Source of the DNA: Chlamydiota bacterium | GTDB lineage: Bacteria; Chlamydiota; Chlamydiia; Chlamydiales; JABDDJ01 | Length of the DNA stretch: 64,000 nucleotides | Assembly: GCA_013287645.1 (NCBI GenBank) | Contig: JABDDJ010000005.1 | Coordinates: 1-64,000 of the forward strand | Direction: 5' to 3' | Shown here: in pieces, positions 34,776 through 43,199 of the stretch | How positions within the stretch are numbered: position 1 is the first letter of the stretch | Layout: every line of letters begins with the position of its first letter | Made by a program: the position numbers and the translations under genes | The notes under the pieces: model-generated | What the model was told of the DNA's origin: nothing | The model's database searches: none | Seen by the model: only the letters and a program-made list of their open reading frames with translations

Positions 34776-36080
34776 CTACTCCTCTATTAGCCATTGGAGC
34801 GCTTTTGGGAAATCTTTGGTGTGCTGTTCTAATAACAGCGCCATCAAAGTTTCCAGCGACACAAGAGCATTTACTTCTACAAGCACGACATTTGTAAAGT
34901 CAGGGATGGGAGTTGCATCAATCGTGATGCTCGCCACGCACCAAGGTTGGCCGAAGCGATCCTTAACTAGTAGGTCAAAACGCGGTCCGCGCTGGCCTTC
35001 TTCACTGGGGAGAGATTCCCCTTTCAGACTGCATCTTTGGATCGCATTTAGAGCTAATTGTCGTTTTTCATCCCAGACGTTCTGCTTGAGACGTCCTTTG
35101 GGCTTCGCGAATCGCCAAGCCCAATAATACTCAACTCCAAGCATCTTATAGGTTTTTTCAATCTGATGCAAGGAAGAAATCAGACTTTCTACGGCGGACC
35201 CTGTGGAAAAAAAAGAGTGCGTGACAAAAGATGTTTTGCGAGAGCAGCCGTAGAGTTCCCAGGCGGAGGCAAAGGGGATTGGATCTGGGTAGAGGAAAAT
35301 TTTTTGGCCAAAAGAGTGATGTGAGCGATTTTTTAGGAAGCAGAGAAGATGTTCAGCGCGGATTTCCGCTTGCCAGTTGTCAGCTCCTGTGTCGACGCTA
35401 CCTTCGATGATTTCAGCACTAGAGGACTTGACAATCCATTTTAAAAGAGCCTCTTTCCATTGCAGACCCTTAGCGAGCCATATCCAAGCTCCAAGATCTA
35501 TTGACGGAGCTATAAATAGCCCTAGTTCCTCTCCAAGAGTAACGTGGTCGTTCTTCTTTGCGGTTGTTAACTGTTTGCGTATTGTAGGGAGCTCTGCAGA
35601 GTCTTGGACAGCGTAGCCAATTAAACGAACAGCAGCCATTTCATTATCAAAGTCATATTCGGCGGGTAGTTCGACGAGTTTCCAAAGACGAAAGCTGTGA
35701 GCGCTATTTGTGGGAGCAAATTCTCCAGATTTTCCGAGAAGGAATTCCCCATCACCTTCAAAAACAGAGACAACTTCCTGCGAGATGCTTTCCGTGATAG
35801 ATTCCGGCCACATTCCTTTATGATGCTTTAGATAAGCAAGAGCATTCTCAAGGACCATTTCTCTCGAAGAGAAAGAGAGGTTAGAAAGAGAGCGTAAAGA
35901 CTGCTGTACGACTTCTTCAGAGATGGCTTGGTTAATGGGAGAAGGCAAATAGAAGTCTACGTAGAAAGTCTCGCCTCGAGCACCCATGTCGACCCAGCGA
36001 GCACGAGGGAGCGACTTCTTGACAGCTAGAGCAAGAAGTAGAGAGCCAGTGTTAAGTAGAGGTGAGAAAGTATTAGACAT
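34776..36080 (-). CDS. Degenerate threonyl-tRNA synthetase paralogue (pseudoenzyme)
   Basis: The 434-residue frame aligns by eye with ThrRS over its length except the anticodon-binding domain, which is absent. The editing-domain core begins near residue 8 (ThrRS RHSCAHLLGHAIKQ corresponds to LNTGSLLLALAVKK, so all histidines are lost). Residues 151-189 match the linker (RLIGYAVQDSAELPTIRKQL; KKNDHVTLGEELGLF). Residues 365-380 match the catalytic segment (GPRFDLLVKDRFGQPW), and 398-426 match the MIHRAILGSMERF strand region. There the zinc histidine becomes Glu-402 and the motif 3 arginine becomes Thr-411. The editing Cys and His are replaced near residues 116-120. It sits exactly where thrS precedes infC in many bacteria. 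Catalysis looks impossible; a regulatory or RNA-binding role is open. A working thrS must lie elsewhere. Confidence 0.8.
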   Translation of the reverse strand: MSNTFSPLLNTGSLLLALAVKKSLPRARWVDMGARGETFYVDFYLPSPINQAISEEVVQQSLRSLSNLSFSSREMVLENALAYLKHHKGMWPESITESISQEVVSVFEGDGEFLLGKSGEFAPTNSAHSFRLWKLVELPAEYDFDNEMAAVRLIGYAVQDSAELPTIRKQLTTAKKNDHVTLGEELGLFIAPSIDLGAWIWLAKGLQWKEALLKWIVKSSSAEIIEGSVDTGADNWQAEIRAEHLLCFLKNRSHHSFGQKIFLYPDPIPFASAWELYGCSRKTSFVTHSFFSTGSAVESLISSLHQIEKTYKMLGVEYYWAWRFAKPKGRLKQNVWDEKRQLALNAIQRCSLKGESLPSEEGQRGPRFDLLVKDRFGQPWCVASITIDATPIPDFTNVVLVEVNALVSLETLMALLLEQHTKDFPKALQWLIEE

Positions 36081-36090
36081 ATACCAAGGT

Positions 36091-36164
36091 TGGGATATAG
36101 CTGACTCGAACAGCTGACCTCCACGATGTCAACGTGGCGCTCTAACCAACTGAGCTAATACCCC
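36091..36164 (-). tRNA. tRNA-Val (anticodon GAC)
   Basis: On the minus strand the gene folds as a complete cloverleaf: acceptor GGGGTAT pairs with ATATCCC (one G-U), D-arm TAGCTCAGTTGGTTAGAGC, anticodon stem CCACG/CGTGG with loop TTGACAT giving anticodon GAC, and T-arm CAGCTGTTCGAGTCAGCT. The discriminator is A. CCA is not encoded. It lies between the ThrRS-like gene and the second DUF4143 ATPase. Confidence 0.95.
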
Positions 36165-36230
36165 GGTTATAAAACGTCTGCGAATATACCATTCCCCTCT
36201 CGAAAGATGCAAGCAAAAATATTCTAATTT

Positions 36231-37400
36231 CTAAGATAGTGGATAATTTGGAGTTAGGTTTAATAAAAATTCCTCACAAGGTATACAAAGGATATTTTTC
36301 TTAACAAGGCGAACATTTCCCCGATAAAGCAAAATAGCTTTTGCTTCAGGATAATCTTCTAAAAATGCGCTAAGGCCTCTTAGATCTTCAGGAAGAATGG
36401 ATTCTGAATGCTTCACTTCAATTGCCCAGAAGCCTATAGGCCCAAATACTACAAAATCCACCTCGACTCCCGATCGAGTTCTCCAAAAGTGTAGAGTATG
36501 TTTTTCAGATGTATAGTCTCTCCAAGCAACTAAATGTTGTGCAACTAATCCCTCAAGAGCCTGTCCGTCCAATTCAGAACGAACATCTTTCAGAGAATAG
36601 GGTCGAAGATCTCTATAGACTCCAGAATCAAAAAAATAAAATTTAGGGTGAGAACTCAATTCTCGCTTAGAACGATTAGTAAATATTTGAATTTGAAAAG
36701 CAATATACATCTCTTCTAAAATTGTAATCCAGCTATCAACCGTGGTTCGTTTAACCTGGCATTCTCTTGAAATATTTGTCACATTAATGACAGAGGCATG
36801 AGAAAAGCTCATTGTTTGTAGAAAACGAACAAATGGCTCCATGTTTCGAATGAGTCCTTCAGCTTTTATTTCTTCTTCGAGATAGAGAGAAATGTAGGCC
36901 TCTAATATTTCCTTTGGACTTGAAGAATCAAAACGAAGAGGGAGCAGCCCATAGAGCATTGCCTCTTCAAGTTGAAATTTGTCTTTTATTTCTACAGCCA
37001 TAAAAGGATGCAAAACTTTTTTTAACGCACGTCCTCCTAGCAAATCTATTCCATCACGTTTGAGTTTTCGTGCATTTGAACCGGTGAGGATAAATTTCCA
37101 CCCACGTTTTTCTTCAATGAGAAGATGGATCACAGATAAGAGAGCAGGAACTTTTTGAATCTCATCGATAACAATAGTACTTTTCTCTGGCAAAGCATAA
37201 ACTAAAAATTTTAACTGATCAGGGTCCGCTATAAACTTGAGCCGCTCTTTGTTTAGCCTTAAATCTATTAAAAGGGCGTGAGGATGTCTCAAAGAAGCAA
37301 GAGTAGACTTTCCTGTTCCTCTTGGTCCAAAAAGAAAATAACTCATTTGCGGTTCTTGAAAAACTCTTTCTATCGGAACAAATGTCATTTTGGGTCTCAT
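36231..37400 (-). CDS. AAA ATPase with DUF4143 C-terminal domain (second copy)
   Basis: The protein has 389 residues with Walker A YFLFGPRGTGKSTLASLRH, Walker B TIVIDEIQKVPALL, FILTGSNARKLKRDG, and the DUF4143 part with KFYFFDSGVYRDL, TRSGVEVDFVVFGP and AIEVKHSE, where the E-D and E-x-K pattern resembles a restriction-nuclease-like metal site. It is a paralogue of the protein at 390-1562. The start region is unusual: two ATGs (37400 and 37388) both lie in a 32-bp tandem repeat. It is downstream of a tRNA gene, a common integration position. Confidence 0.85.
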   Translation of the reverse strand: MRPKMTFVPIERVFQEPQMSYFLFGPRGTGKSTLASLRHPHALLIDLRLNKERLKFIADPDQLKFLVYALPEKSTIVIDEIQKVPALLSVIHLLIEEKRGWKFILTGSNARKLKRDGIDLLGGRALKKVLHPFMAVEIKDKFQLEEAMLYGLLPLRFDSSSPKEILEAYISLYLEEEIKAEGLIRNMEPFVRFLQTMSFSHASVINVTNISRECQVKRTTVDSWITILEEMYIAFQIQIFTNRSKRELSSHPKFYFFDSGVYRDLRPYSLKDVRSELDGQALEGLVAQHLVAWRDYTSEKHTLHFWRTRSGVEVDFVVFGPIGFWAIEVKHSESILPEDLRGLSAFLEDYPEAKAILLYRGNVRLVKKNILCIPCEEFLLNLTPNYPLS

Positions 37401-37456
37401 TTTGACATCTCTAATGTCATTTTGAGTCTCATTTTGACATTAGTAATGTCATTTTG
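37381..37456 (-). repeat. 32-bp tandem repeat over the ATPase start codon
   Basis: The unit AATGTCATTTTGRGTCTCAT plus TTTGACAT and a 4-base spacer occurs at 37381-37408 and 37413-37440, and a partial third copy (AATGTCATTTTG) starts at 37445, giving a period of 32. Each unit contains inverted TGTCATTTTG-type halves. The ATPase start codons lie in the first unit. The upstream copies carry further ATGs in other frames, because 32 is not a multiple of three. Confidence 0.85.
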
Positions 37457-37471
37457 CAAGAAAAATCCTCT

Positions 37472-38305
37472 TCATTTCTCTATAATCTCTGTTTTCTCTG
37501 TTGTGAAATTAGCGAGGTTGATGAAGTATTTATTTTCTTCTTTGAGAGGTGGAAGGTTTGCCGCAAGCGCTTCTTGGTCTTTGCACTTGGCAATGAGTTG
37601 CTCTAAGAGGGCCAATTGATCTTCGGCCTTAAGAGTTTTCTCAGCATCAATCTCTACTTCGATGTACTGATCAAGATCTGTTTTGATCGATTCGGCAAGC
37701 TGTCTAAACTGCGTGATGTCTTTACGAATAACGTAAGCCATTTTAAGGTGATCATAGTATCTACTGCCTGTAAATGAACCGAGTAGATTGGTTTTTGCCG
37801 TATGCCAGAGCCGGTAAATAATCGAAAACCAAGCGACCAGTGTTACTACAACAATAATGGCGACTAGTGCGATCACAGGAAAAGACCCTAATAAAAGCAA
37901 AAAGAAAAATCCTCCTCGCTGTTCTAAATTATCAAAAAGATCAGACATCGAATAGAGGAGATAAATAGAGGTAGCTGTAAGAAAGAGCGTGGCAATAACC
38001 CCTGCCAAAAAAAGCCATGCTTGCTTAATCTGGTAGCTTTTGGGATCGGCATGATATGTCTTAGCGATCTCTGAAATGACGTGATGATCTCGTTCGACAA
38101 GTGAAAGCTGGGTCTCCAACTGGTAAGAGAGTATTTTTTTTCTTCGTAACTCTTTCGTATAAATAAAAAATCCATTTGGATCTAACTGCCTCCTCATTCC
38201 TTTAAGGGGACCTTTTTCCACAAGCATGTCCAAAGGCAATTTTTTCTTTGTCAATGCTTCTAAAAATGGAACATTAATTAATTGCTTAGCTTTAGCCATA
38301 AACAT
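37472..38305 (-). CDS. Hypothetical membrane protein with a bilobed hydrophobic domain
   Basis: The protein has 277 residues. Two long hydrophobic segments (AWLFLAGVIATLFLTATSIY and FFFLLLLGSFPVIALVAIIV, with a second stretch after it) are separated by a loop of about 12 residues. The N- and C-terminal parts are soluble and charged, which is similar to Inc-type inclusion membrane proteins, although the loop is rather long. I recognise no family. The ATG at 38305 overlaps the uvrC stop; ATG 38299 is an alternative. Confidence 0.6.
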   Translation of the reverse strand: MFMAKAKQLINVPFLEALTKKKLPLDMLVEKGPLKGMRRQLDPNGFFIYTKELRRKKILSYQLETQLSLVERDHHVISEIAKTYHADPKSYQIKQAWLFLAGVIATLFLTATSIYLLYSMSDLFDNLEQRGGFFFLLLLGSFPVIALVAIIVVVTLVAWFSIIYRLWHTAKTNLLGSFTGSRYYDHLKMAYVIRKDITQFRQLAESIKTDLDQYIEVEIDAEKTLKAEDQLALLEQLIAKCKDQEALAANLPPLKEENKYFINLANFTTEKTEIIEK

Positions 38306-40143
38306 TACTTTAAATTATCTGCAAAATAAGCGCGAATAGTCTCTGCATTCGAACGACTAATTCCTGGTACATGACACAGCTCCTCGATAGAAGCCTCTTT
38401 CATAGCTTTGACACTTCCCAGATGTACAAGCAGCGCCCGTTTTTTTACAGGGCCAATCCCTGGGATATCATCTACCGTACTGCGCACCAGTTTTTTGGAG
38501 CGCTGTTTCTTTTGGAAGTTAATCGCAAAACGGTGCGCTTCATCGCGGATCTCCTGCAGTAAGAACAAAACTGGAGAATTGCGTTTCAGGAGTATAGGAT
38601 CTTTGACATTAGGCAAGAAAATCTGCTCTTGTGTAATGCCTTTATCATGCCGCGACTCTTCTTTTGCTAGTGCAATCACATCCACTGAAACAATATTCAA
38701 TTCTTTAAAGATCTCTAGTGCCATGTTTAGGTGACCTTTTCCCCCATCAATAATAACAAGATCAGGCAAATCGTTTTCATCCTTGCCTCTCTGATATCGC
38801 CTAAGCAAGACTTCGCGCATCGCGCCATAGTCATCTCCAGCTAACGCTTTGGTGATTTTGTAAGTGCGATAACGTGCTGAGTCTTTAAAACCTTCTGTAA
38901 AGGCTATCATGACCGAAACTAGCTCAGTTCCGCCCAAGTGCGAGTTGTCAAAGCATTCTATGCGTTTTGGATAGCGCAAGAGGCGTAGATGTTCTTGGAG
39001 TTGAAATAATGTTTTTTCTTTAATGGCAGCTGCATCTTTCGCTTGATGAAATGCGGTCTTTGCATTGATTGCTGCCAAAGCGACCAAATTTCTTTTTGAG
39101 CCCCTTTGAGGATAGTGCACCGCAATTTTGGTAGAATGCAGATTAGACAAAATCTCTTCAATCACACTCGCATCCTCAACAGGTTCTGCAAGCAAAATTT
39201 CCTTGGGTGGAGCTGTCTGCTGATCATAATGCTGTAACAAAAATGATTCGATGATTTCGGCATTCTCTTGAGCAGCATTTGAGAACGAAAAAATTCGACT
39301 ACCTGTCAACTTCCCCCCTCTCACAAACATTTGACAAAGATTCACCTCATCAGCCTCACGATAAAGGCCTATCATGTCAGAATCGCCTCCATAGGGTATA
39401 TCAACATGCTGCTTTTGCACAGTCTTTTCGATCTGTTGAATCGTCTTTTGATAAAGAGCCGCCTGCTCAAACTCCAGTGCATCTGCATACTTTAACATAG
39501 CAACTTCTAGCTGCTGGATCACCTCTTTGGTCTCTCCCTTCAAAAAAGCAATCGTTCTGTCGACATGCCCCTTATACTCCTCTTCCGTGCACTTACCTAC
39601 ACAAGGAGCGATGCATCTTTTAAGATCGTAAAGTATGCAAGGGCGTGTACGGCGTACAAATTCGGCGTCAGAACACTGTCTCAACGGAAATAGCCTCTGC
39701 AATAGATCCACTGTATTACGGGCAGCCATCGCACTAGTATAAGGACCAAAATAGAGAGCATCATCCGAAGCCTTTCCTTTAATGCGCACGATCTGCAAAG
39801 AGGGCCACATATGCTTGCGAGGGATCTTAATCGCTAAATAGGTCTTATCATCCTTTAAAAGGGCATTATATTTGGGCTTGTGCTGTTTAATTAATGTATT
39901 CTCTAAAAGCAACGCCTCTTTTTCAGAATGGACTATAATCGTATCAATCGTCGCCACTTGACTGACTAAATAGGGGACCATAAAGCGGCCATCGCGCCCT
40001 GGAATAAAATATTGTTTTACTCTCTGGCGCACATTTTTGGCCTTACCCACATATAAGACTAATCCCTCACGATTTTTCATGAGGTAAACGCCAGACTGGG
40101 TAGAGTACTTATTTAATTGAGAAGTATCGAATAGAAATTCCAT
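38305..40143 (-). CDS. uvrC: UvrABC excinuclease subunit C
   Basis: The protein has 612 residues from ATG 40143 (a longer frame starts at 40179 but the family begins near MEFLFDTSQLNKYSTQSGVY). The N-terminal GIY-YIG nuclease domain is visible in GVYLMKNREGLVLYVGKAKN, the UVR domain in ALEFEQAALYQK, the RNase H-like endonuclease domain in IECFDNSHLGGTELVSVMIA and DLVIIDGGKGHLNMA, and the C-terminal helix-hairpin-helix pair in IPGIGPVKKRALLVHLGSVK. It makes both incisions in nucleotide excision repair. Confidence 0.95.
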   Translation of the reverse strand: MEFLFDTSQLNKYSTQSGVYLMKNREGLVLYVGKAKNVRQRVKQYFIPGRDGRFMVPYLVSQVATIDTIIVHSEKEALLLENTLIKQHKPKYNALLKDDKTYLAIKIPRKHMWPSLQIVRIKGKASDDALYFGPYTSAMAARNTVDLLQRLFPLRQCSDAEFVRRTRPCILYDLKRCIAPCVGKCTEEEYKGHVDRTIAFLKGETKEVIQQLEVAMLKYADALEFEQAALYQKTIQQIEKTVQKQHVDIPYGGDSDMIGLYREADEVNLCQMFVRGGKLTGSRIFSFSNAAQENAEIIESFLLQHYDQQTAPPKEILLAEPVEDASVIEEILSNLHSTKIAVHYPQRGSKRNLVALAAINAKTAFHQAKDAAAIKEKTLFQLQEHLRLLRYPKRIECFDNSHLGGTELVSVMIAFTEGFKDSARYRTYKITKALAGDDYGAMREVLLRRYQRGKDENDLPDLVIIDGGKGHLNMALEIFKELNIVSVDVIALAKEESRHDKGITQEQIFLPNVKDPILLKRNSPVLFLLQEIRDEAHRFAINFQKKQRSKKLVRSTVDDIPGIGPVKKRALLVHLGSVKAMKEASIEELCHVPGISRSNAETIRAYFADNLK

Positions 40144-40187
40144 ATAGTATAAAGTAAAAATTTTAACACATATTAGCAACTAAGACT

Positions 40188-40757
40188 ATGCTATCTACTA
40201 TTATACTGTCTCTTGCTCTTTCTTTGTCAGCTCTCTCTCCTAGCTCGCCTAAACAGGTCGGCGCAGGTAGACCTGCTGCTGAATCCCGACAAAAAGCCCC
40301 CTATACACTACGACTGAGTGCCATCTACGAAGATAATAATTCAGTGTTTCTTCAACTCAGCAACGGAACTGTCTGGCGCTATGTCCATAATAATCCCGTC
40401 AAAATCGGCTGGCTTATCGGCGACGAAATCCTTATCGTCAATAGCACAAAAGATGGATGGAAACTCGAAAACAGCTCCTACAAAGGCTCTGCCATTGTAC
40501 AGTTCGTACGAGTAGCAAATGATCTGCTACCGACCATCCGCAATGCGTTAGAAGCAGGTGGAAAATTAATCCTTACCGACGGCTCTGAATGGGCTATCAG
40601 TTGGTGGAACCGCTACCAGGGCCAAACTTGGGAGTGGAAACCCACCGACCGTATCCTTATCTCCCCATTAGAAGGACCCACTCAAGATAAAAGCCATCTT
40701 CTGATTAATCTGGACCGCAACATGCATTACACGCCGGCGCTTCTCATTCGCCAATAG
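40188..40757 (+). CDS. Exported hypothetical protein
   Basis: The protein has 189 residues with a signal peptide (LSTIILSLALSLSALSPSS). The mature part has strands such as SAIYEDNNSVFLQLSNGTVW and GGKLILTDGSEWAISWWNRY, which look like two copies of a similar beta unit. I do not recognise a family. The 3' end overlaps the convergent RlmN-like gene by 14 bases. Confidence 0.6.
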   Translation: MLSTIILSLALSLSALSPSSPKQVGAGRPAAESRQKAPYTLRLSAIYEDNNSVFLQLSNGTVWRYVHNNPVKIGWLIGDEILIVNSTKDGWKLENSSYKGSAIVQFVRVANDLLPTIRNALEAGGKLILTDGSEWAISWWNRYQGQTWEWKPTDRILISPLEGPTQDKSHLLINLDRNMHYTPALLIRQ

Positions 40758-41706
40758 AGTTTTTTATCCCTGATCCATAGAGGACAGACCTAAAAGCCTT
40801 TATATTTTTTTTGGGAGAAGGACTCAGCTTGCCGCCAGGACCAGTATGAAAAGGAGTTAAATTCACCATTCCCTTATGCCTTCCTAGTAGATTTGCAAGT
40901 TGGAATGCTTGGTCAGGATGATCGTTAATTCCTTCTAAAAGAGTATAGTCATACTGGATCGCACCATGCGTCGATGCATAATATTCATCCATAGCTGAAA
41001 GTACTTTTTCGATAGGATCTTTAAGAGCATAAGGAACCACCTTTTTTCGCAAACGCTCCTCAGGCGCATGCAATGAAAGGATCAAGTTTAGCTTTACACC
41101 CTCATGAGAAAGACGATTAATCCCCTCCACATCACCTACAGTAGAGATAGATATTTTACGTTCAGACAAATTAAACATGCGAGGATCTGACAATATATTG
41201 ACAGCTGAAATCACCGCATCATAATTTTTTAAAGGATCTCCCATACCCATAAACACAACATGAGAGATCTTTTTCCCTTTTTCCTTTAGCCAGTGACTCG
41301 AAAGAATGACCTGCTCAACAATTTCAGCAACCTTCAAATTGCGTTTAAAACCTCTTTTTTCAGGCACACAAAAAGTGTGGCGAGGAGCATACCCAACATG
41401 AGTAGAAATATAAATAGTAGATCCGATTAATACAGATTCTATAATCGATTTCTTGTCTAGTTCCCAATGAAATTTAAATAAATTACTACCTAGATCTAAC
41501 ACCCTTATTAACTTCAAACATGGAAATAACAATTCTGAGCTAAGTTGTTTACGACGTTCCACGCTAATATTACTCATCTCATCCCAACTTGTAATATTCT
41601 TGTCGTAAATCCAATTTAAAATTTGATTTACAATATATAATGGCTCGCCTCTTCCCGAGATCTCTCTCACCAAAGCGTCAAAGGTATAGTTACATAAAAA
41701 ATGCAT
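40744..41706 (-). CDS. RlmN-family protein lacking its iron-sulfur cysteines (pseudoenzyme)
   Basis: The frame aligns with the 23S rRNA/tRNA adenine-C2 methyltransferase RlmN (ISTHVGYAPRHTFCVPEKRG corresponds to the CxxSQ-G-C-x3-C-x2-C segment). Of the four cysteines there, three are replaced (Tyr, Tyr, His) and only the last remains, so a [4Fe-4S] cluster and radical SAM chemistry appear impossible. The SAM-binding region VVFMGMGDPLKNYDAVISAV and LSLHAPEERLRKKVVP are conserved. The C-terminal segment with the catalytic cysteine (DIDAACGQL in the family) is missing, the stop being formed inside the neighbouring gene. The preferred start is ATG 41706; the frame extends 34 hydrophobic residues upstream. 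Confidence 0.8.
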   Translation of the reverse strand: MHFLCNYTFDALVREISGRGEPLYIVNQILNWIYDKNITSWDEMSNISVERRKQLSSELLFPCLKLIRVLDLGSNLFKFHWELDKKSIIESVLIGSTIYISTHVGYAPRHTFCVPEKRGFKRNLKVAEIVEQVILSSHWLKEKGKKISHVVFMGMGDPLKNYDAVISAVNILSDPRMFNLSERKISISTVGDVEGINRLSHEGVKLNLILSLHAPEERLRKKVVPYALKDPIEKVLSAMDEYYASTHGAIQYDYTLLEGINDHPDQAFQLANLLGRHKGMVNLTPFHTGPGGKLSPSPKKNIKAFRSVLYGSGIKNSIGE

Positions 41707-41859
41707 AAATACTCGTGTTTGAAAAATAATGATAGTAGCAAACATTAAGAAAATGTACCAATGAAATAACATTGACATTAAATAATAGTTACTAGAAAGT
41801 AATTCCAACCGTTAAATGACGGTAATGTTGATCTTATAACATAATTATTGGAGGACACA

Positions 41860-42285
41860 ATGCATAAAAAAGCTATTCTATTCGCTTCTCTTTTTGCACT
41901 AGCTACTGCACCTGTAATCTCAGATGAAGATAACGGTAACAACAACGAACAAATCATTCTAGTTTCTGAAGAAGGTGAAAATTCTGGTGATGATGCTTCT
42001 ATTCTCTTAGCCTCCGATGAAGAAGGCCAAGAAGAAGCTACTCTTCTCGCTTGTGAAGAAGATTGCCAAGGCGAATGTTCTCTTCTCGCTTCTGATGAAG
42101 AAGGCCAAGAAGAAACTACTCTTCTCGCTTCTGACGAAGAAGGTCAAGAAGAAGCTACTCTTCTCGCTTCTGACGAAGAAGGACAAGAAGAAGCTACTCT
42201 TCTCGCTTCTGACGAAGAAGGACAAGAAGAAGCTACTCTTCTCGCTTCTGACGAAGAAGGCGAAGTCAACATTAACCTCGCATAG
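41860..42285 (+). CDS. Exported acidic protein with seven 13-residue repeats
   Basis: The protein has 141 residues from ATG 41860 (SD GGAGG; an upstream TTG at 41848 is unlikely). A signal peptide (HKKAILFASLFALATAPVIS) is followed by a short spacer and seven units of LLASDEEGQEEAT. Unit 2 is LLACEEDCQGECS, where Ser, Gly and Ala are replaced by cysteines. The last unit ends the protein in NINLA. It is extremely acidic and probably secreted or on the surface. Several units are nearly identical at the DNA level, indicating recent expansion. Function unknown. Confidence 0.75.
   Translation: MHKKAILFASLFALATAPVISDEDNGNNNEQIILVSEEGENSGDDASILLASDEEGQEEATLLACEEDCQGECSLLASDEEGQEETTLLASDEEGQEEATLLASDEEGQEEATLLASDEEGQEEATLLASDEEGEVNINLA
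42004..42276 (+). repeat. 39-bp tandem repeat, seven copies
   Basis: Seven units of 39 bp begin at 42004, each encoding LLASDEEGQEEAT or a variant. Units 4-6 differ by only one or two bases, whereas unit 2 is the most diverged. A change in copy number would keep the frame. Confidence 0.85.
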
Positions 42286-42291
42286 TCTTAC

Positions 42292-42316
42292 GACGTCCAG
42301 CTCTCAGCTGGGCGTC
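42292..42316. terminator. Bidirectional terminator between repeat protein and glycosyltransferase
   Basis: GACGTCCAGCT (42292-42302) pairs with AGCTGGGCGTC (42306-42316), an 11-bp stem with one G-U pair and a three-base loop, between two convergent genes; TTT follows on the plus strand. Confidence 0.7.
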
Positions 42317-43145
42317 ATTTCCCCAACAAAGCCAACTTTATCCCACGAAGCCATAAATAGAATAACCGCTTTGTATCCCCTTGCGTAAACAGCCAAAACA
42401 GAAAGGTCATCCACCCAAAGTGGTGCCAAATCGCCCGCCCATTCTCTAAAAAGTGAAGAGTAATCTCCTGTTTGGTCGTCACCCGGATTTCAGAATCAAT
42501 CAACACACACCGCACAAAAACCGTACGGAGACTCCTTTGAGTAATCACTCGACACATGAATTCAAATCCTCCACGCATCTGATACGAATCGTCAAATTTT
42601 CCGATTAAAGCAAAAATTTTACGATGAAACCAGCACGCTTGTAAACTCGTAGGCTGATGTCCTGAACGCAATATTTTTTTTGAAAATGGCCTCAAAATCG
42701 TCTGTACATCCGTTCGAGTATCCCTCAACAATGTACCACAATAGAGCATATGCGGCAGATTATGCTCGAGCGCTTTTTCCATCATCTTTTTGTACGTGAA
42801 AGGAGAGAGATAGAAATCCCCCGGAAACATAATACAAATATAGGTTCCATTAGCCTGAGAAATACCCTTATTCAACATCTCGTACCACTGGTATACCGAA
42901 ACAGTATGAAGATGGATTTTTTCACTTTGAAATTCTTTAATGATCTCTAACGTTCGATCCGTCGATCCAGCATCCACAACAATTAGCTCATAAAGGGGGT
43001 AATCCTGCGAAAGAATACTGTCAAGCGTCTGATGCAAAGATTGCGCACTATTCCATGTCAACAAAATAACCGATACCATCGGATATTCATAATCTTGATA
43101 AAGAGAGACTTCTAAAGGCAAAGTAAGTGCAGATAGCGTGCTCAT
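42315..43145 (-). CDS. Family 2 glycosyltransferase
   Basis: The protein has 276 residues with a GT-A fold: MVSVILLTWNSAQSLHQTLD, LSQDYPLYELIVVDAGSTDR with the nucleotide-binding aspartate, and the metal site replaced or shifted in YICIMFPGDFYLSP. Such enzymes transfer sugars to lipids, proteins or polysaccharides. No other polysaccharide genes lie nearby. A hydrophobic C-terminal segment suggests membrane association. Acceptor unknown. Confidence 0.88.
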   Translation of the reverse strand: MSTLSALTLPLEVSLYQDYEYPMVSVILLTWNSAQSLHQTLDSILSQDYPLYELIVVDAGSTDRTLEIIKEFQSEKIHLHTVSVYQWYEMLNKGISQANGTYICIMFPGDFYLSPFTYKKMMEKALEHNLPHMLYCGTLLRDTRTDVQTILRPFSKKILRSGHQPTSLQACWFHRKIFALIGKFDDSYQMRGGFEFMCRVITQRSLRTVFVRCVLIDSEIRVTTKQEITLHFLENGRAIWHHFGWMTFLFWLFTQGDTKRLFYLWLRGIKLALLGK

Positions 43146-43199
43146 TAAAGACCTCTTTCTACCTATACGGTATATAACAACTTTTGTTATAGATAGTCC

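Noticed and set aside
36091-36230. Attachment site at the 3' end of tRNA-Val beside the DUF4143 ATPase
   Set aside because: I found no second copy of the tRNA 3' end and no integrase, so the position alone is not enough.
37381-37456. CRISPR array
   Set aside because: The spacer is only four bases, there are two and a half copies, and no cas genes occur nearby.
42007-42388. Long open frames on both strands over the 39-bp repeat
   Set aside because: They are caused by the repeat's periodic composition. Only the plus-strand frame with signal peptide and a good ribosome-binding site makes a sensible protein.
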